The notes beneath the pieces are model-generated. The model was not told where the DNA came from. It did not search any database and worked only from the letters and a program-made list of their open reading frames with translations. From Eulemur rufifrons (lineage: Eukaryota > Chordata > Mammalia > Primates > Lemuridae), in the NCBI RefSeq assembly GCF_041146395.1, contig NC_090999.1:67399001-67463000 (forward strand): a DNA stretch of 64,000 nt. Reading direction: 5' to 3'. This document shows, one piece after another, positions 1 through 12,009 of this stretch (position 1 is its first letter; every line of letters starts with the position of its first letter). The position numbers and the translations under genes were made by a program.

Positions 1-1194
1 TTAAATGAGATGACTGCCCTTCCCCAGCTGAGACAAGGCTCTGGCAAAGTCTTTTCTTCTGGAGAATAGGCCTTTGTTATGGAGGCTATTGGTATATTTT
101 ATATTAATTCAGCATCCCCTCACCTAGCCAGAGCCATGAAAGGATCTTAAATCTATGAGAATCCAGTGATATTTCTAGTAGGAAAGCTTACAGAGGTGTG
201 GGGCTTCTGAGACTACAATCCCAGGATTTCACCACTCTCATTCTAGTTCATACTCAGCCTCCAGAAATTTATCAAAATTACCATTATATGTTTTCCTACT
301 AATTTATGGCTCTAGAAGCAGCTTCTGCTATAACACTCTGGTTGCATCTGTCTCCCTAGATGTTTGGAGATGTTGCCCTGAAAGCTCAGAGCTTTGATAG
401 GTTCGATAAAAGTCACTGGTTTTTAGTTTTTCCAAATTTTTCTTATTGTAAGAACAGGAGTGGCAACTCTTAAGCTCTTTACATGTTGGAGCTATGACCA
501 GAAGTCATATACTGTTTCTTATACAGTATAGGTTTATTACAATTACTCTTCTAATGTCACAAATCTGAAGGTTCATTTCCTGTGTGAGATGCTAGATTCT
601 AGCTTCTAAGAAAATATTGCTAGTACTTTACAAGGTAAATTTAAAACTGAGGAACTATTAATAATATTCAGAATCTATCTCTGTCATTTTTATTTTGCAT
701 AAATAGATCAAAATTGTTTTGTCATATGTATTCTGCAAAGCAGTTTGTCAAGGAAAAGAATAATGTATCCTCATAGCACACTATGGTATTATTGTAATTT
801 GTATGTATGCCATTAGTGGAATTGAATAGATTGGAAAATTGTTCTGAGGCTAGAAGTCTCTATTTAAAACCTCTGGTTGGATTATCATTCCTTTGGCCTG
901 TAAACCAGGACTCCAAAAAACTGTGAGCATGTGAGATAATGTTTGAAGCATGAAATATTCAAACTTTTATTTCATGTAGTCAAATCTCTTAAATGTAAGC
1001 AAGGAGCTCTGTCATTATCACCATAAGAGATTTTCCAAACATGAATTTTAAAAAACCTAGCAAGATGTTTAAAAAAAGGAGTTAGGGACATAGCTTAGTT
1101 AAATGTTCTAAATATCAATTGAGGTTTATGTTAGATTGTAGAATAATTTTAAAAAATAATTACTTAATATTTGTATTAATGCTTAATATTTTTA
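1..1194. other. Unassigned AT-rich non-coding DNA
   Basis: I see no gene, RNA gene or repeat that I can name here. Base composition is ordinary for AT-rich mammalian intergenic DNA, with only short A and T runs. Confidence 0.6.
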
Positions 1195-1622
1195 TATACT
1201 TATGGGCTACATGTGATATTTTGATATATGCATAGGATGTGTAAGGATCAAATCAAGGTACTTAGGATATCCATCACCTTGAACATTTGTCATTTCTTTG
1301 TATTGGGAACATTTCAGATTTTCACTTCTAGCTATTTTGAAATATACAATATATTGTTGTTAATTATAGTCACCTACCATGCTATCAAACACTAGAACTT
1401 ATTCCTTCTATCTAACTTTATGTTTTTATTCATTAATCAATCTCTCTTCACCCCTCTACACGCACACACACACACACACACACACACCCCTTTTCCAGCC
1501 TCTGGTAATTATTATTATACTCTCTACCTCAGTGAGAACAACTTTTTTAGTTTTTACATATGAGTGAGACATGTGATATTTGTCTTTCTGTGTCTGGCTA
1601 ATTTCACTTAACATAATTAGAG
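1195..1622 (-). mobile_element. Old L1 3' fragment, antisense
   Basis: Read on the plus strand, the stretch matches the reverse complement of a primate-era L1 3' end. It has the typical text about a lost midline region: a segment near 1255-1300 on the border of an L1 3' UTR, and the AGTGAGA/ATGTGATATTTGTC block near 1560-1585. It is heavily mutated and has no coding capacity. A CA microsatellite sits inside it. The L1M/L1PB subfamily is not resolved. Confidence 0.75.
1458..1488. repeat. (CA)n microsatellite
   Basis: About 14 uninterrupted CA units, with one CG interruption at the left edge. It lies within the antisense L1 fragment. The short ORFs that read through it (Thr-His or Cys-Val runs) are artefacts of the repeat. 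Confidence 0.95.
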
Positions 1623-1649
1623 AATAATTTTTAAAATTGTTCAAGAACC

Positions 1650-2430
1650 TTTCATGATGCAAATCAATAGTAACAATTACAGCAACAACAAAAGAACCCT
1701 CTGAAATAACACCAGTTTTAAATTTTAGAAATCAAAAGAAAAATTGCACAATAGAACTGCTTCATTGAAGAAAATCCACTTTGCCAAGTTTTGCTTGTCA
1801 ATGATCCCTTACAACTTTTTTTAGGATTTGCAGCATTCTTTCTGTCCAATGCTTTGCTTGAGGATAAGGCATAATGAAGAAAACACACAAAAAAATGGTC
1901 CTTGTCTTTAAATTTCTTAATTTCCTCTGAAATAAATGTAGACTTATGGTCCAAATTATAGTGTCTGGCTGTGGCGCATTATATAGTATTAGCACAAAAC
2001 CATGCTGGTTGCTGGAAAGATGTGAGCTGGAAATAAAGGCATTTGGGCTTCAGTTAATAAGGCCATCCACAATCAAAGACTTCTGTAATATCTATTTGAA
2101 ATCGAGTAATAAGTGTTTTTGAGCAACTTTTCTTAGTGATTTCTTTTGGGAAAATTCTTTCACAAATTTTATAAATAATGTAATTTTTATAGTTTCTTTA
2201 AATATTTGAAGAAGGCCACTATATTAATATCTAAAATATATTAAACAGCTAGGTATATGTCAGGCACTCTGGAAGGCACCTTAAATATGTTAAGAATAAT
2301 TTTAACTATGCTTTCAGTACTACATTTTCCCAAACAATATAATAATCACTTCTACATAATTATTTAATTTATTAATGGCACTTCATATTTTCTTAGCATT
2401 TTTTTTTTTTTAATTGAAAGTCCTCTTCTA
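1650..2430. other. Unassigned AT-rich non-coding DNA
   Basis: No recognisable gene. The short T run just before the MER1-type element is the only low-complexity feature. Confidence 0.55.
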
Positions 2431-2432
2431 CC

Positions 2433-2747
2433 TGTGTGGTCCCCAAACCCTGCCCAGTACTGGTCCGTGGCCTGTTAGGAACTCAGCAGTGCATCACTTC
2501 CTGAGCTCCACCTACCCCCCACCCACATCCATGAAAAAATTGTCTTCCATGAAACTTAGGAATCAGGCCTCACAGCAGGATGTGAGCAGCAGGCAAGCAA
2601 GAGAAGCTTCATCTGTATTTACAGCTGCTCCCCATCGCTGGCATAGCCACTCCCAACCTCCATACAGCCCCCACCCTCCCTAGGCCCCACGGGGAAAAAT
2701 TGTTTTCATGAAACTGGTCCCTGGTGCCAAAAAGGTTGGGGACCTCA
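2433..2747. mobile_element. MER1-type hAT-Charlie DNA transposon
   Basis: Both ends carry the MER1 terminal inverted repeat. The left end reads GGTCCCCAAACCCTGCCCAG and the right end AAAAAGGTTGGGGACCTCAG. Between them are the typical GTCCGTGGCCTGTTAGGAAC block and the GAAGCTTCATCTGTATTTAC block. Length (about 315 bp) fits a near-complete non-autonomous MER1 element. It encodes no transposase, and the ORF reading through it is spurious. A related copy lies at 22015-22345. I could not find a clear 8-bp target duplication here. Confidence 0.85.
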
Positions 2748-2984
2748 GTAAGATCTAGGGCCTACATCTTCTACTTGTGCCAAAGAACCTTGTTACTTTG
2801 CCCAATGGCATCAGATTACGTGTATTTTTTAGGTATCTGTGCTCCTGCCTCAATCTCTTCCCCATTTTCATTCTAATAACAGCAAACAACTTCATTTTTT
2901 TAGGTGGATGCTAATGCTCCTCCTCCCTTCTTTCAAACATCAAATCCATGTTTAGACTCTTTTGAACTAAGTCCTAGACTTTTC

Positions 2985-3152
2985 ATTTACAAAGCAATCT
3001 CAGGCAAAATATGTAACCTCTCTGGGCCTCAGTTTTCTCTTCTATAAAATGCGGATAAAAACAATATCTAACTTATGGGGCTTTTATGAGGAATAAATAG
3101 CCCAGCAAACACAATATACATAAAATAGTGCCTAGGACTAAAAATAACAGCC
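2985..3152 (+). repeat. MIR SINE, plus strand
   Basis: The MIR core and 3' portion are visible: CTCTGGGCCTCAGTTTTCTC, then a TATAAAATGCGGATAA block, a GAGGAATAAAT block and a degraded GTGCCTAGGAC tail. This is the typical order of an ancient tRNA-derived mammalian SINE. Confidence 0.8.
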
Positions 3153-3153
3153 A

Positions 3154-3283
3154 TTATAATTATTATAGATTCTATGCTGCACACCATAAATACTAATACA
3201 TATATGTACATACACATATGCATGTATGTATTTATTAGTATTCATAGTGTGCTGTATAGGTTCTAAAATAATAATTATAATTA
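3154..3283. repeat. Long imperfect inverted repeat (hairpin)
   Basis: The left arm from 3154 and the right arm ending at 3281 are near reverse complements over roughly 50 bases. The arm middles (32 bp) pair at about 26 positions, and the outer ATTATAATTATTAT ends pair perfectly. The apex lies near 3205-3220 around a CATATGCATG palindrome. It abuts the 3' tail of the MIR. Origin is unknown: a decayed MITE or a locally generated inverted duplication are both possible. Confidence 0.65.
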
Positions 3284-3839
3284 CAGGAATGCTTAAGACT
3301 CCCCAGCCCTAATTTATAGAAGGTTATGACATTAAACAAAATGGGCAAGTTTAGGGAAAATATTATATAATCAAATGTTTAAAAATGTCACTTGCCTATA
3401 TAAAGCAGACTAATAACAGTAACAATATGTTACAATTTACCCTGAGTTCTTTCTTTATCTTTTCCTAATTGATAAATTATCAGGTCTATATTTAATGTAA
3501 AATTCATTTCAGCTGTTTTGATTTTCAGTTCTCTTCCAGAATCTTGCTCATCATAAGAAAACTCTTTTCAAAAAGCTTGTATATATATAATCATATATTA
3601 ACATCCTTATACTTTAGACAAGTAAATCTACAAATGAAATCGATGGAATAAATGAATAATTGGCATGAATGGCTCTGAGTTCTTCAACAGCATGTTTTTT
3701 CTTATATTTCAATGAAACGTTATTAATATTTTTTTTGAAATTAACTTTATACATGGGGAGTTGGCACCTCACCTGTGAGGTATACAAATTCATTACACTA
3801 ACATTTTGGTTATTCTTTATACATGTCAGTCTCAGTCTT

Positions 3840-4195
3840 GCCCCAAAGTCATTGAATTTTCTTTTTCTTATGTCTAGAACATCCTTCTTTAAGCATGTGA
3901 GCTTGTGCCCTCTGTCGCTTTCAACCTTTAATGAAATGTCACTTCTCCAGCATGGCCTTCCTTGGTCATTACATTTAAAATTTTGATGTTACCTCCATAC
4001 TTCCTACCACTGTCACCTGCTTTATTTGTGTGGTTAGCACTTATCATTAATAAATCATATATACTATTTATCTTTCTGTCTGATTTTTTTTCTATCTTCC
4101 CCCATTAGAAGGCAAAGATTTTTATTTCTTATTTATGGCTTTTTCTGTAGTGCCTAAAACAATGCCTGGCATAGTAGACTCAATAAATATTAGTT
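3840..4195 (+). repeat. L2 LINE 3' end, plus strand
   Basis: The order of blocks matches the L2 3' end: a TGTCACTTCTCCAGCATGGC-like segment, then a CCCCATTAGAAGGCAAAG block, then AATGCCTGGCATAGTAGACT and an AATAAATATTAG tail. It is degraded and non-coding. Confidence 0.75.
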
Positions 4196-4199
4196 ACAT

Positions 4200-5960
4200 A
4201 AATAGTTTCCTGCTTACTCTGAAAGTACATTTGAGTCCTAGGGCCTCCTGAGCAATTTAGGATGTCGTTTGTGTACTATTCTACTTGAAAATAACAAAAT
4301 GATATTCAATGGCTTTGAATACTATAGTCCCCAAACTTATTTCATTGTGCTTCTTATATAATATATCAAGAATTTTGCAAGGAGTTGAGAGGAAAGGCCA
4401 AATAAATCTCTTTTTGGGCAAGGTTATATCTTTACTGCACAGGTCTAGATTCCAGAAACCTCTATTCAGAGGCCCACGACTCATAGTCCAGTAAGTAGTA
4501 GGGTTTTGATGTGGAGCCATCATGAGCTGCTAAGAGCTACTACCAAGAGCTATATCTACCATTGTATTATTCTTCATTTAGTGTTTTATCACATAAATTT
4601 GCTGTGCTTTTATGACATTCAGAGGCAGGTTTTATAATAATTCAAACTTTAAGAAAATTTTACTTTTCTAAGTCTTAAAGATTGTCAAATATTCCCGAGC
4701 AGTCAAAAGGTCCATATGAAAATTCCTCATGCCTCTTATTATATTTATTATTTCGTATGATAAGTCTAAATCAATATTCAGTAGTAGAATTAGGCCAAAA
4801 TACATTTTGCTATCCCTAAGTCCTAGAAAGTATATATAACCTGCAGAATCTGAGCCCTGAAATAGTTAAATACGAACAACCCAAAAGACTTCACCAAGAG
4901 GGGTATTTTTTGATATTACTCAGAAAGTATTATGGTGCCCATACTTCTACTTGCTCTGAGATAAATTTCAGCTCATATTTCAATCAGAAATGTTCTCATC
5001 TTACCAACAGACATTGGAAACATCCCACCTTTTTGCTCAGCATAGGGATAGAGAACATCATTATATAACATTGAGCTCCCAAATTAGAGAGAAAACTGCA
5101 GAGCCCTGTACACAAAGAGGAAGCCAATCCCAGCTAAAGCATGCTCAGTTGTGGAGCTTTTCAGGAATTACTAGATATTATAAAATCAAAGCCCCCTTGG
5201 CCATATCACTTGCTAGAGGTTTTGCTGAAGGTTAAAATATTTAATAAGCACAGGAAAGGTGTGAAAATTTGTCCTGGAATTATTAAAGAGAACTTGATAC
5301 AAGAAAGCAGAGTCATAAACAAGAAGGGAATTAGACAGTTGCGGGGAGCACAATAGCCAAGCTGAGATAATGTAAGAAAAGAGAGACATTTGAGTGGAAG
5401 AGAGACAATTCTCTTGGCCATTCCTAGTGGAACATTTCACTGCTCCCTTTATAATATATCATCTGGATGCATATTTGGAGAAATGCATGTATAGATGCCC
5501 TTTGTTAACATGGCTTACTCATTTACAGTTAACAGGCTAATGGTCATAGATACTTTACACATAGACATTATATATATATAATTTGTACATATATGCATAT
5601 AAATATGTATGAAATATAATCAGATACTATTAAACTACCTCAGGTATTATTAAAGATCTGTATCCAGACAGGCTGATTTCTTCCAGGATGCTGTTGTGCA
5701 GAGAGGAAAAACAATCTAGAGCACTCATCTAATGTTAACTGGGATAATATATAAGGCAGTTCTTGAAACATAATAAGCAATGCACAGATGATGTGAAATA
5801 TAGAATTATATTTTCCTGAAAAAGCATAGCTAGTAATAGCTAGCATTTATTTATTCAACAAATATTTTTGAGCCCTTAATAATGTTGGATTTTTTTGGCA
5901 GGGTGGGGTTATTTCACTCCCCTTTTCTGTAAAAGTTTATATGATTGATTACATTTTTGA
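4200..5960. other. Unassigned non-coding DNA with AT-rich tract
   Basis: No gene that I can support. A TA-rich tract lies near 5565-5615. A short AATTTATTCAACAAATATTT-like remnant near 5845-5880 may be an L2 or MIR tail. The small ORFs at 4990-5440 show no domain, no signal peptide and no codon-like pattern. Confidence 0.5.
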
Positions 5961-5963
5961 AAG

Positions 5964-6178
5964 AGTGCTTTACTGTGCTCAGTACCAGGCCAACTGCTTT
6001 CCATGGATTAGCTCATGTAATCAGTCCACAATGCTAAGGTGTAGGTTTGATTCTAGATGGGAAAACTGAGGTAAAGACTTCAGATATATATATTAAATTA
6101 GTGGCAGAAATGAGGTATGAAGACTGATCTCCCTGACTTAAAGACCCAAGCTTTTAACCAAGGAATCACCGCCTACTT
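5964..6178 (-). repeat. MIR SINE, antisense
   Basis: Reverse-complement MIR order: GATTAGCTCATGTAATC, then GATGGGAAAACTGAGGTAAAG, then AGTGGCAGAAATGAGGTATG and AAGCTTTTAACCAAG. This is a degraded ancient SINE. Confidence 0.75.
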
Positions 6179-6629
6179 TCCCTTTTCAATTCTGCCTCAA
6201 GCACATAATGGAGGACTATCATAGCTTTGAGTTCTTTGTATTACAGAAGCTCACTGCCAGAGTCTATAGCCTATTACTAATACACACGCTAATATTTTCA
6301 AACACACTAATTTGTTAAACTAATTGAATCACTAAAGGCATAAAAGAGGGATATTATATTTCTCAGTGACAATAATTTTCTGAACAAGTGAAATCCTGGT
6401 TCGTGCATTAGCAGATATAAACAAAGATCTGTCAAGGTTGGGTTAGTTCTAAATACTTTTCCAGTATTGTTTGTCCGTGAAAGCATTGCTGTAGGAACCC
6501 AGAGATTGCTCTCTGCAAACTCTTCAGTGTAAAAATCAAAGCAATGTAAAAGATCAGTTCATAACTCTGAAGAATAAAAATGACAAATTCATTTTTAAAT
6601 GAATGAGCAATCAATCCATTCTGATCATG

Positions 6630-7010
6630 GGCTGAATTGTGTACTCTCAAAATGTGTATGGTGAAGCCCTAACCCTCAGTACCTCAGAATATGAATGTAG
6701 ACAAACGGTCTTAAAGAGGTGATTAAGTTAAAATCAGACCTTTAGGGTGGGTCCCAATACAAACTGACAGTTGTCCTATGAGAAGAAGAAATCTGGACAC
6801 ACGAAGAGACACCAGGGATGTATATACACAGAGAAAAGGCCATCTAAGGACACAGCCAGAAAGTGGATAACTGCAACTCAAAGAGAGAGACCTCAGAAAA
6901 AAACAACCCTGCTGACACAATGATCTTGGACTTTCAGAATTATGAAAAAATAAATTTCTATTGATCAAGCCACCCAGTCTTTGGTATTTGGTTATGGCAG
7001 TCCTAGTAAA
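6630..7010 (+). mobile_element. MLT1-type ERVL-MaLR LTR
   Basis: The full MLT1 order is visible: GTGAAGCCCTAACCCTCAGT, AGAGGTGATTAAGTTAAAAT, GGTGGGTCCCAATACAA, a GACACAGCCAGAAAG block, and the 3' end AAATAAATTTCTATTGATCA followed by CACCCAGTCTTTGGTATT. AATAAA near 6949 corresponds to the old LTR polyadenylation signal. It is a solo LTR or fragment with no internal viral genes. Confidence 0.85.
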
Positions 7011-8490
7011 AAAATATATTTCTTTACTCTCATTAAAATGGACTGAAAAACCCATATATCTGTAACTTTTTAAAAAATGGATTGATCAATGCAGTTAAAC
7101 ACAGGCATTGTGGCTGTGGAAAGGGTAAAGTGAGGGGATACATGGTGGAAAAGCAATTGGTTGACAATTCAATATTTTACAGGTCAAACGAATCATTTCT
7201 TAGCTGATTTTGTCTCTTTTTTCAACTGGTTTTATTACTCTTATTTAAAATCAGACTCAAGGAATGATATTTTATAAAAAATACAAATGTTATGAAAACA
7301 AAATCTGAAAAGTCCAGGTTCTGTGAACAACTAAGTAGAGAAGATATCTCTACAAATGTTGTCTTAAAATCTCTCAAACAAGCCCTGTAAGGCAATCAGA
7401 AACATAACTCTAATGGTTAACTCAATTTTGCTTGTTAAACTCTCACTGTAAGTATAGCAGAGCACAGCACTTTAGAAATTAGCCTATGTAGTTTTGACAT
7501 TAATTGTTATTAGATTCTCCTGGCAAGTTTTTTTTTAAGATTTCTTTTCATAAATTTCTGAAATGAAGATTTAATCTAATTACAGGAAGCCCCTCTAAAT
7601 GCAACTGGAATAAATAAAACACTTTTTGTGACTGTAACAAGGTAAGCCAAAGTTGATATGAAAAAACACGTACTCAGTAATACCCTATAGAGAACTGGTA
7701 TCAAAATGCTAATTAAATTCATATGTTCAGAAGAATTTATAGGATTTCTGGGAATGAAAGAGCATTCCAGAGAGTAAGTAACAACAGCCTATGATATTGT
7801 GGAAAATTTGGAAAGACAAACAAACATATTATAATGTCAAATTTTATTTTGGGGGGATTTTGAATTCAACAATGCCAAAGCAAAGTCTCTTTTTCCAATC
7901 TTTTTCTGTTTATTTTTCAAACCACCTACAAAGTTTATTAGTAGGACTAATTAATTAGATGAACCTCTGTTTCATATGCAAGTTTCTTTTATTATGACTA
8001 ATATTTTTATTTGAATGCATCATAATCAAATTATGAATTTTATTTAGTTCTTAAGTAGGTTAGACAATGAATATTTTTCATGCTAGTATTGCAACAAAGA
8101 AAGATATTAGAACTGGGATTTCTGCCAAAGGACATTTTTAGACAATAGACAGCAGTTATAGAATATACAGATGAAGGGTCAAAGCAAGCAGAGGTTGAGA
8201 ACCACATAAAAAAAATGTAAAAAACAAGACAAAACAAAAAACTGTGGTGAAAATATAGAAGAATTAGTTCAAAAGTCCAACAAGGTAGGAAACACCCTTG
8301 CATGCACAGAGGTTCCAAATTACAAGACAAAATAAGCAACACCAATTACAAAACCCAGGGCAAAGCAGTAAGTTAAGAATATAGAAATGAGTTAGGAAGA
8401 AGATGAGGATCACCTGAGGGATAGAGATTCTATTGCAGAAAACTTCTAGTGTAATTAGCTAGTGCCTTCTTTAGGTAAATATTATGACAG
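7011..8490. other. Unassigned non-coding DNA
   Basis: No gene or repeat that I can name. AT-rich, with scattered A and T runs (for example near 7528). Confidence 0.5.
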
Positions 8491-8494
8491 ACCT

Positions 8495-8640
8495 AGTTCC
8501 AGAATTTGTAGAAATTGATAGGTGGAAAAGTTAGGTAAATCCTTGAGCACAAAGACTGCCATAATCTTCTGTTTAATCCCCAAGATATGCTTAGCACAGA
8601 GCCTACCACGTAGGTAGTGCTCAATAAATGCTTCTTGATC
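8495..8640 (+). repeat. L2 LINE 3' tail, plus strand
   Basis: The L2 tail is recognisable: a CTTGAGCACAAAGACTG block, CCCAAGATATGCTTAGCACA, and TAGGTAGTGCTCAATAAATG at the end. Confidence 0.7.
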
Positions 8641-9889
8641 AACTGACACAGACCATGGACTTCCTGATGTCAGAGCTTATTTTATATACCACTGCATTAT
8701 TCAGAGCTCCAAGCACTGTGCTTGTCACAGCTCAGGGAATATTTGCTTCAGGGATGACAGTGATGGCAGTTTTCAAATATTGTCATGAAAGATTAATTTT
8801 GCAAGGTTTTCAGGGTGTCAATCTGTCCCAAGTCTACTCGGAAATTATTTACAAGGTTTGCAAACCCCACCCACTCTGATAGGGAGTTTTTCATTCTTAG
8901 TCTCCTACTGAAAAGCTGGTTGTCAAAATCGTATTCGTCTCTCACTGGGTCTTTAACATTTAGGCTCATTAGTCGTGCTGTTTATCAAATAATAGAATTA
9001 AATTTTAGAATAGCTATTTTCTCCCCATAAATTTTATTTTCTAAGCCACCTGTAACTGCCTTATACTTAGGGTTTTCTGTATTCTAAAAGTTATGTTGAT
9101 TGCAAATAATTTCTTGGATTGGAAAGTAATGTCACTCAGACTTAAACCCAAAGCCATATGCAAACACCTTAGACCTAAGTCCAATTTTAGGGCAGTGCTA
9201 TAAAGCTAGAGTTATGAGTTATGTGCAAAATTATCACTTTAGCCAGTTAGCTTCATACTCTGTCATGCAGGCATCTATCTAGCAGCTATGTACTGTTTAT
9301 CATAGACGACCTAAGGTATAGAGAGTGGATGACAAGAGTAAAAACCCATTTTCACTAAAGGAAAATAATGTAATTGTAATGTCCTATTGATGTTAGAGGA
9401 ATAGCTTCATTTAAATAAATGAAGCATAGCACGTACAATGTGTTAAAAAAGGCATTCATTTTCTTTCTACTGAACTTATCAATGTATTGATAGACCTTGG
9501 TACAATATGAAATATGGGAAGACTAAAAAAATTGGCAAAATAATTAATAAAAAATGTTTGCTCTAAATAAGTAAACAATGCTGTAGATTTTTGCATTGAA
9601 TTGGAAGCATACTTTATTCTACATTAAGAAATGAATGAACCTTGGGAAAGTTATTTTACAAAACTTGTTCTAGTTTTTTTCTGTTGTATTACGTTCTCTA
9701 AAACAATGCATCTTGCTAGCTAAAGAATCACTAAAGTGTCCTTCTTCAAATAGTCTAATGTTCTCCTAATTATATATTCAACCCACACATAGATTATATC
9801 CCACCAAAAGTCTCTCATTAAGATGTCAACATTATTCCAGTCCCATTATCCTTTAATTTTGTATAGCATTCTGACTTTTCCCTGTGTCA
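8641..9889. other. Unassigned non-coding DNA
   Basis: No gene or nameable repeat. The short ORFs at 8628-9030 read through the L2 tail and have no protein-like features. Confidence 0.5.
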
Positions 9890-10260
9890 GGACCTGTGGG
9901 AAGATTTAACAGTGAGACGGGACAGGCAAGCTGGCTGCATGGAAGTCAGCTGGTCTGTGCTGCAAGCATCCTTTGCAACCTACACCAGCGCGGTGGGGTG
10001 AGCGTTGGACAATTGCTTGTCAGGCATTACTTTCAGTGTGCAATGAGGCACAGCTGAGCCAATTTGCAATATGAAAACAAATGATTCACTGGCAAATAAG
10101 CCCAGAAAATCAAATAAACCAAACCTGGCAGTACAGTGTAAGTGGCTCAGGTAGAAAAGACAGCACAACATGTCGTATTATTGATTTTAATTAGCAGGTA
10201 GAGTGGACTGAAAAGAAACAAAAGGAACTTCCTTTCAATTTTTATAATAACACTGTCTTA
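9890..10260. promoter_or_regulatory. Candidate conserved non-coding element
   Basis: This is a non-repetitive stretch of more even base composition in an AT-rich, repeat-rich setting. It carries several homeodomain and E-box-like words: CAATTG at 10010, CAGCTG at 9948 and 10050, and TTAATTAG near 10190. It has no long ORF and no repeat signature. Enhancer identity is inference only, because conservation was not tested. Confidence 0.25.
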
Positions 10261-10340
10261 TAAACAAAAGGTACAGTGATTAGTTAAGATTTGCTCTGGT
10301 TTTGTAAAGCTGATTTCCAGGGCACATAATCTAAGTTCTA

Positions 10341-10424
10341 TTTCTCTTTCTTTCTCTCTTCCTCTTCCCTCCCTCCCATCCTTCCTTCCTTCCTTTTTTT
10401 TCTTTCCCTCTCTCTCTCTCTATC
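10341..10424. repeat. Polypyrimidine (CTTT/CCTT/CT)n tract
   Basis: About 84 bases of almost pure C and T on the plus strand, ending in a run of CT units. This is low-complexity DNA that could adopt H-DNA. I see no splice-acceptor context. Confidence 0.9.
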
Positions 10425-10496
10425 TAATTTGGGGATAAAGTGGTAGGCACAGGCATAGGGGGCTTGGAAGAGATATACTGTGCTGTATAACTGGGT

Positions 10497-10912
10497 GTTG
10501 TAGGTTGTATTCTGTATACCTGCCTCCCATAAAATAGATATGTTGACATCCTAACCTTCAGTATTTCAGAATATGATGGTATATGAAGATAAGGTCTTTA
10601 AAGAAGTAATCAAGTTAAAATGAGGCCATTAGGATGGGCCCTAATACAATATGACTAGTTTCCTTATAAGAAGAAGAAATTTGGAAACAGATACAGAGGG
10701 AAGACAATGAGAAGACAAAGAGAGAAGACAGCCATGTACAAACCAGAGAGGGCTAGAACAGATCCTCCCCTCATGGCTCTAAGAAGGAACCAACTCTGCT
10801 GGCACCTTGTTCTCAGATTTTTAGCCTCCTGAGCTGTGAGAAAATAAAGTTCTGTTGGTTAAGCCACTCAATCTGTGATACCTTCTTATGGCAGCCCTAC
10901 CAAACTAATATA
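10497..10912 (+). mobile_element. MLT1-type ERVL-MaLR LTR
   Basis: Near full-length LTR: GTTGACATCCTAACCTTCAG, AATCAAGTTAAAATGAGGCC, GGGCCCTAATACAATATGAC, CTTATAAGAAGAAGAAATTT, then AATAAAGTTCTGTTGGTTAA and the end GGCAGCCCTACCAAACTAAT. No internal retroviral genes flank it. Confidence 0.87.
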
Positions 10913-11239
10913 CTGGGTTTTTACAGAATTAATTCTTTGTCCATAATCAGTGAGGCTCTATTTTTCCAGGTGAGATGGTCTCCAGTTGGAAGTCAAAGTA
11001 CATGTGTCTGATGCAAAAACCACTTTACCTTCTGGTACCTATACTGAACCATTAAAGGCAATTTTGCAAGTCAGGCATGCGATTGACCTTCTGAATATTA
11101 GTTATTCTGGTTTAATGTCCCTTTGGAAAAAATGTAGTAATTTAAGCTTTCCAATAACTAAAAAAGAGCAGATATCTACATAGATGAAAAAAATCTAAAC
11201 AAATCTTTTGCCCTTGGAGAAGTAACCAAATCAGAAGTG

Positions 11240-11644
11240 CTTGGTGTGGCCAATTAAAGATGGCTGCAAATTCTTAACCACCCAGAGGTAGAGATTGTTT
11301 CTGTACCTACTGAATCTGGCTGGGCCAATAAAATATGATGGAAATGACACTATGTGAGTCCCAGCCTAGTCTTTAACAGGACTAGTGGCTTCTACTTCCT
11401 CTTTCTTGGAACTCAGTCACCATGTAAGGAATCCAAATCCACTGAGACTGCCATGCTGTGGGAAGTGCACCGTACCTACACAGAGGGACAGAATGGCCAC
11501 ATGGGGAAGCACTGAGCCACTACATATGTGAGAGAAGCCTTTTTGGTGCTTCCATGTGGCACGACCTTCATCTAAGTCCAGGGGAGTAAGACAAGTAAGA
11601 GACTACAACCAACACCATGAACTAAGGTCACATACATAGAGCCC
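11240..11644 (+). mobile_element. Outer MaLR/ERVL-like LTR, 5' part
   Basis: The text resembles a mammalian ERVL-type LTR. It has the GGCCAATAAAATATGATGGA block, the ACCATGTAAGGAATCC block and the GCCATGCTGTGGGAAG block. The element is interrupted by a younger antisense LTR (11645-12009) and resumes at 12010. The subfamily is not resolved. Confidence 0.6.
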
Positions 11645-12009
11645 TGTTTTAGACAGTTCAGATTGGTATCACAAAAGACCTGAGACCACAGGGGACTTAA
11701 ACAACAAACATTTATTTTTCACAGTTTTGGAGACTGGGAAGTCTAAGATCGAAGTGCTGCCAGATCCAGAGTCTGGCGAAGGCCCAATTCCTCAGTTATA
11801 GACAGCTATTTTCTCATTGTTTCCTCACATGCCAGAGAGCAGAATGAGAGAGGCAGCAAGCTCTTCTTATTGGAATGCAATCGCCCTCATGAGGTCTCCA
11901 CCCTTAGGACCTAATCACTTCCCAAAAGCCCCACCTCCAAATACTATCACATTGGGACTAGGATTTCAAGGTATAAATTTTGGAGAGACAGAAACATTCA
12001 GTTCGTAGT
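11645..12009 (-). mobile_element. MLT1A-like LTR inserted antisense
   Basis: Reverse-complement MLT1 order: TGTTTTAGACAG start, TTTATTTTTCACAGTTTTGG, a CTCATTGTTTCCTCACATG block, CACCTCCAAATACTATCACA, and the end GAGACAGAAACATTCAGTTC. Five flanking bases on each side (AGCCC at 11640 and GGCCC at 12010) may be the mutated target duplication expected of ERVL elements. The ORF at 11817-12008 lies wholly inside this LTR and is spurious. Confidence 0.8.

Noticed and set aside
2414..2683. 89-residue ORF with Pro-rich tail
   Set aside because: It reads through the MER1-type element at 2433-2747.
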